Assembly: GCA_017940955.1 (NCBI GenBank)
Contig: JAGAXP010000214.1
Location: forward strand, 1 to 12,785
Length of the DNA: 12,785 nt
DNA from: Oribacterium sp.
Lineage (GTDB): Bacteria > Bacillota_A > Clostridia > Lachnospirales > Lachnospiraceae
Direction: 5' to 3'
Below the pieces are notes generated by a model. It was not told the origin of the DNA, searched no databases, and saw only the letters and a list, made by a program, of their open reading frames with translations. The translations under genes were made by a program, and so were the position numbers. Of this stretch, positions 12,222-12,785 are shown in pieces. The first letter of the stretch is position 1, and every line of letters starts with the position of its first letter.

Positions 12222-12239
12222 GTAAGTATTAAAACTTAC
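12222..12239. repeat. Small hairpin
   Basis: GTAAGT (12222-12227) and ACTTAC (12234-12239) form a 6-bp stem with an AT-rich loop. It is short and listed only as part of the hairpin cluster before the IS200 element. Confidence 0.3.
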
Positions 12240-12253
12240 GTACTCTTGACATA

Positions 12254-12287
12254 AACACCCTCATCGAGGTGAACCGATGAGGGTGTT
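12254..12287. terminator. Strong 13-bp hairpin upstream of the IS200 element
   Basis: AACACCCTCATCG (12254-12266) pairs perfectly with CGATGAGGGTGTT (12275-12287), with an 8-nt loop and moderately T-rich flanks on both sides. It would stop or reduce transcription entering tnpA from the left, as the terminator at the left end of classical IS200 does. Whether it lies inside the element or just outside is not clear. Confidence 0.55.
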
Positions 12288-12305
12288 ATTAATTGTAGGT
12301 CGTGA

Positions 12306-12331
12306 CCACGTGCCTCGCGCTATGCATGTGG
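12306..12331. mobile_element. Probable left-end (LE) subterminal hairpin of an IS200/IS605 element
   Basis: CCACGTGC (12306-12313) pairs with GCATGTGG (12324-12331), including one G-T pair, around a 10-nt loop. IS200/IS605 transposases recognise short imperfect hairpins close to the element ends as single-stranded DNA, and this lies about 85 bases before the tnpA start, where LE is expected. The exact tip and target site cannot be fixed from one end. Confidence 0.45.
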
Positions 12332-12349
12332 GTATTCTAGTTATACAAA

Positions 12350-12410
12350 ATCACCGTATCCTGACTATAATAGTAGTGCTCAAGCCACTATGTAAAAAGG
12401 ATACGGTGAT
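12350..12410 (+). promoter_or_regulatory. tnpA leader: promoter inside a ribosome-site-hiding inverted repeat
   Basis: ATCACCGTATCCT (12350-12362) is the exact reverse complement of AGGATACGGTGAT (12398-12410), which contains the ribosome site four bases before ATG 12415. A perfect TATAAT (12366-12371) lies between the arms, with only a weak -35 (TTATAC at 12341). RNA made from this promoter starts near 12378 and lacks the left arm, leaving the ribosome site free. RNA reading in from outside has both arms and would fold to hide it. Confidence 0.65.
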
Positions 12411-12414
12411 AAAA

Positions 12415-12785
12415 ATGGCGAATAAAGAATAGAATACTCGCTCGCCCATACGAAATGGATGTGTAAATATCATATCGTATTCACACCAAAGTATAGACGA
12501 AAAGTAATTTACAATCAATATGCGTGACGCAATAAAGCATCTATGTGATTACAAAGTTGTGGAGATAATAGAAGGACATCTGATGCCAGATCATGTACAC
12601 ATGTTGGTTTCAATACCACCCAAATATAGTGTTTCATCATTTATGGGTATTTAAAAGGTAAATCTGCATTGATGATGTTTGATAAACACGCAAACCTGAA
12701 ATATAAATTTGGAAATAGGCACTTTTGGTCAGAAGGTTATTATGTGTCAACAGTAGGACTTAACGAAGCAACAATCAAGAAATAT
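12415..12785 (+). pseudogene. tnpA: IS200/IS605-family transposase TnpA, frameshifted and cut by the window edge
   Basis: TnpA of this family is a small HUH enzyme that moves single-stranded transposon DNA with a catalytic Tyr. Four blocks in shifting frames rebuild most of it. They are MANK; EYSLAHTKWMCKYHIVFTPK and YRRKVIYNQY (from 12429); DAIKHLCDYKVVEIIEGHLM with PDHVHMLVSIPPKYSVSSFM (from 12526); and YLKGKSALMMFDKHANLKYK to FWSEGYYVSTVGLNEATIKK plus Y. The HUH motif is HVH at 12592-12600. The putative catalytic Tyr is the last codon in the window (12783-12785). Frame breaks lie near 12427, 12524 and 12648, so the gene is dead as it stands. No tnpB is seen, fitting an IS200-type (tnpA-only) element. 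Confidence 0.85.

Overview
This window looks like a low-GC Firmicutes chromosome, most likely a Lachnospiraceae member (Butyrivibrio/Roseburia/Lachnospira-like). The reasons are strong AGGAGG-type ribosome sites, AT-rich intergenic DNA, and gene families common in that group: an OYE/Fe-S flavoenzyme, an Orc/Cdc6-like orphan ATPase, a Tim44-like zinc-ribbon membrane protein, split chromate transporters, an Rpn nuclease, a MobA/MobL relaxase and an IS200 element. No rRNA, tRNA or CRISPR array was seen. The taxonomic call is inference from protein style only.

Left part (1-7500), mostly intact. The 5' part of a secreted protein gene runs off the left edge on the minus strand. After a hairpin-rich spacer comes a minus-strand Old-Yellow-Enzyme-type flavin/4Fe-4S/FAD oxidoreductase, transcribed divergently from a TetR-family regulator. 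The intergenic region holds a good promoter for the oxidoreductase and two palindromes sharing the core GTAAATTAT, so TetR control of both genes is likely. Next is an orphan AAA+ ATPase with a C-terminal winged-helix-like region. Six GTGATAAA units, in three evenly spaced pairs, run into its ribosome site and GTG start codon. An AraC-family regulator with a textbook promoter follows. It converges on a 516-aa membrane protein with two zinc ribbons and a Tim44-like C-terminal region.

Middle part (7500-9140), a gene graveyard around one intact gene. Reading right to left on the minus strand: a 5'-truncated L-2-amino-thiazoline-4-carboxylate hydrolase, a methyltransferase whose SAM-binding core has been deleted, an intact peptide deformylase-like gene with an unusual active site, the first 20 codons of an EamA transporter, and an RpiB-like sugar-phosphate isomerase with two in-frame stops. 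The last 69 codons of an EamA gene lie on the opposite strand at the far side of this block. An ancestral operon appears to have been broken by inversion plus deletion.

Right part (9150-12785), transporters and mobile-element debris. A two-gene chromate-transporter operon (upstream subunit frameshifted) is followed by a 47-codon TnpW-like gene, an Rpn-family PD-(D/E)XK nuclease, a relaxase fragment lacking its catalytic N-terminus, and the left end of a decayed IS200/IS605-type tnpA. The IS200 leader keeps a fold-back structure that would hide the tnpA ribosome site on read-through transcripts but not on transcripts from its own promoter.
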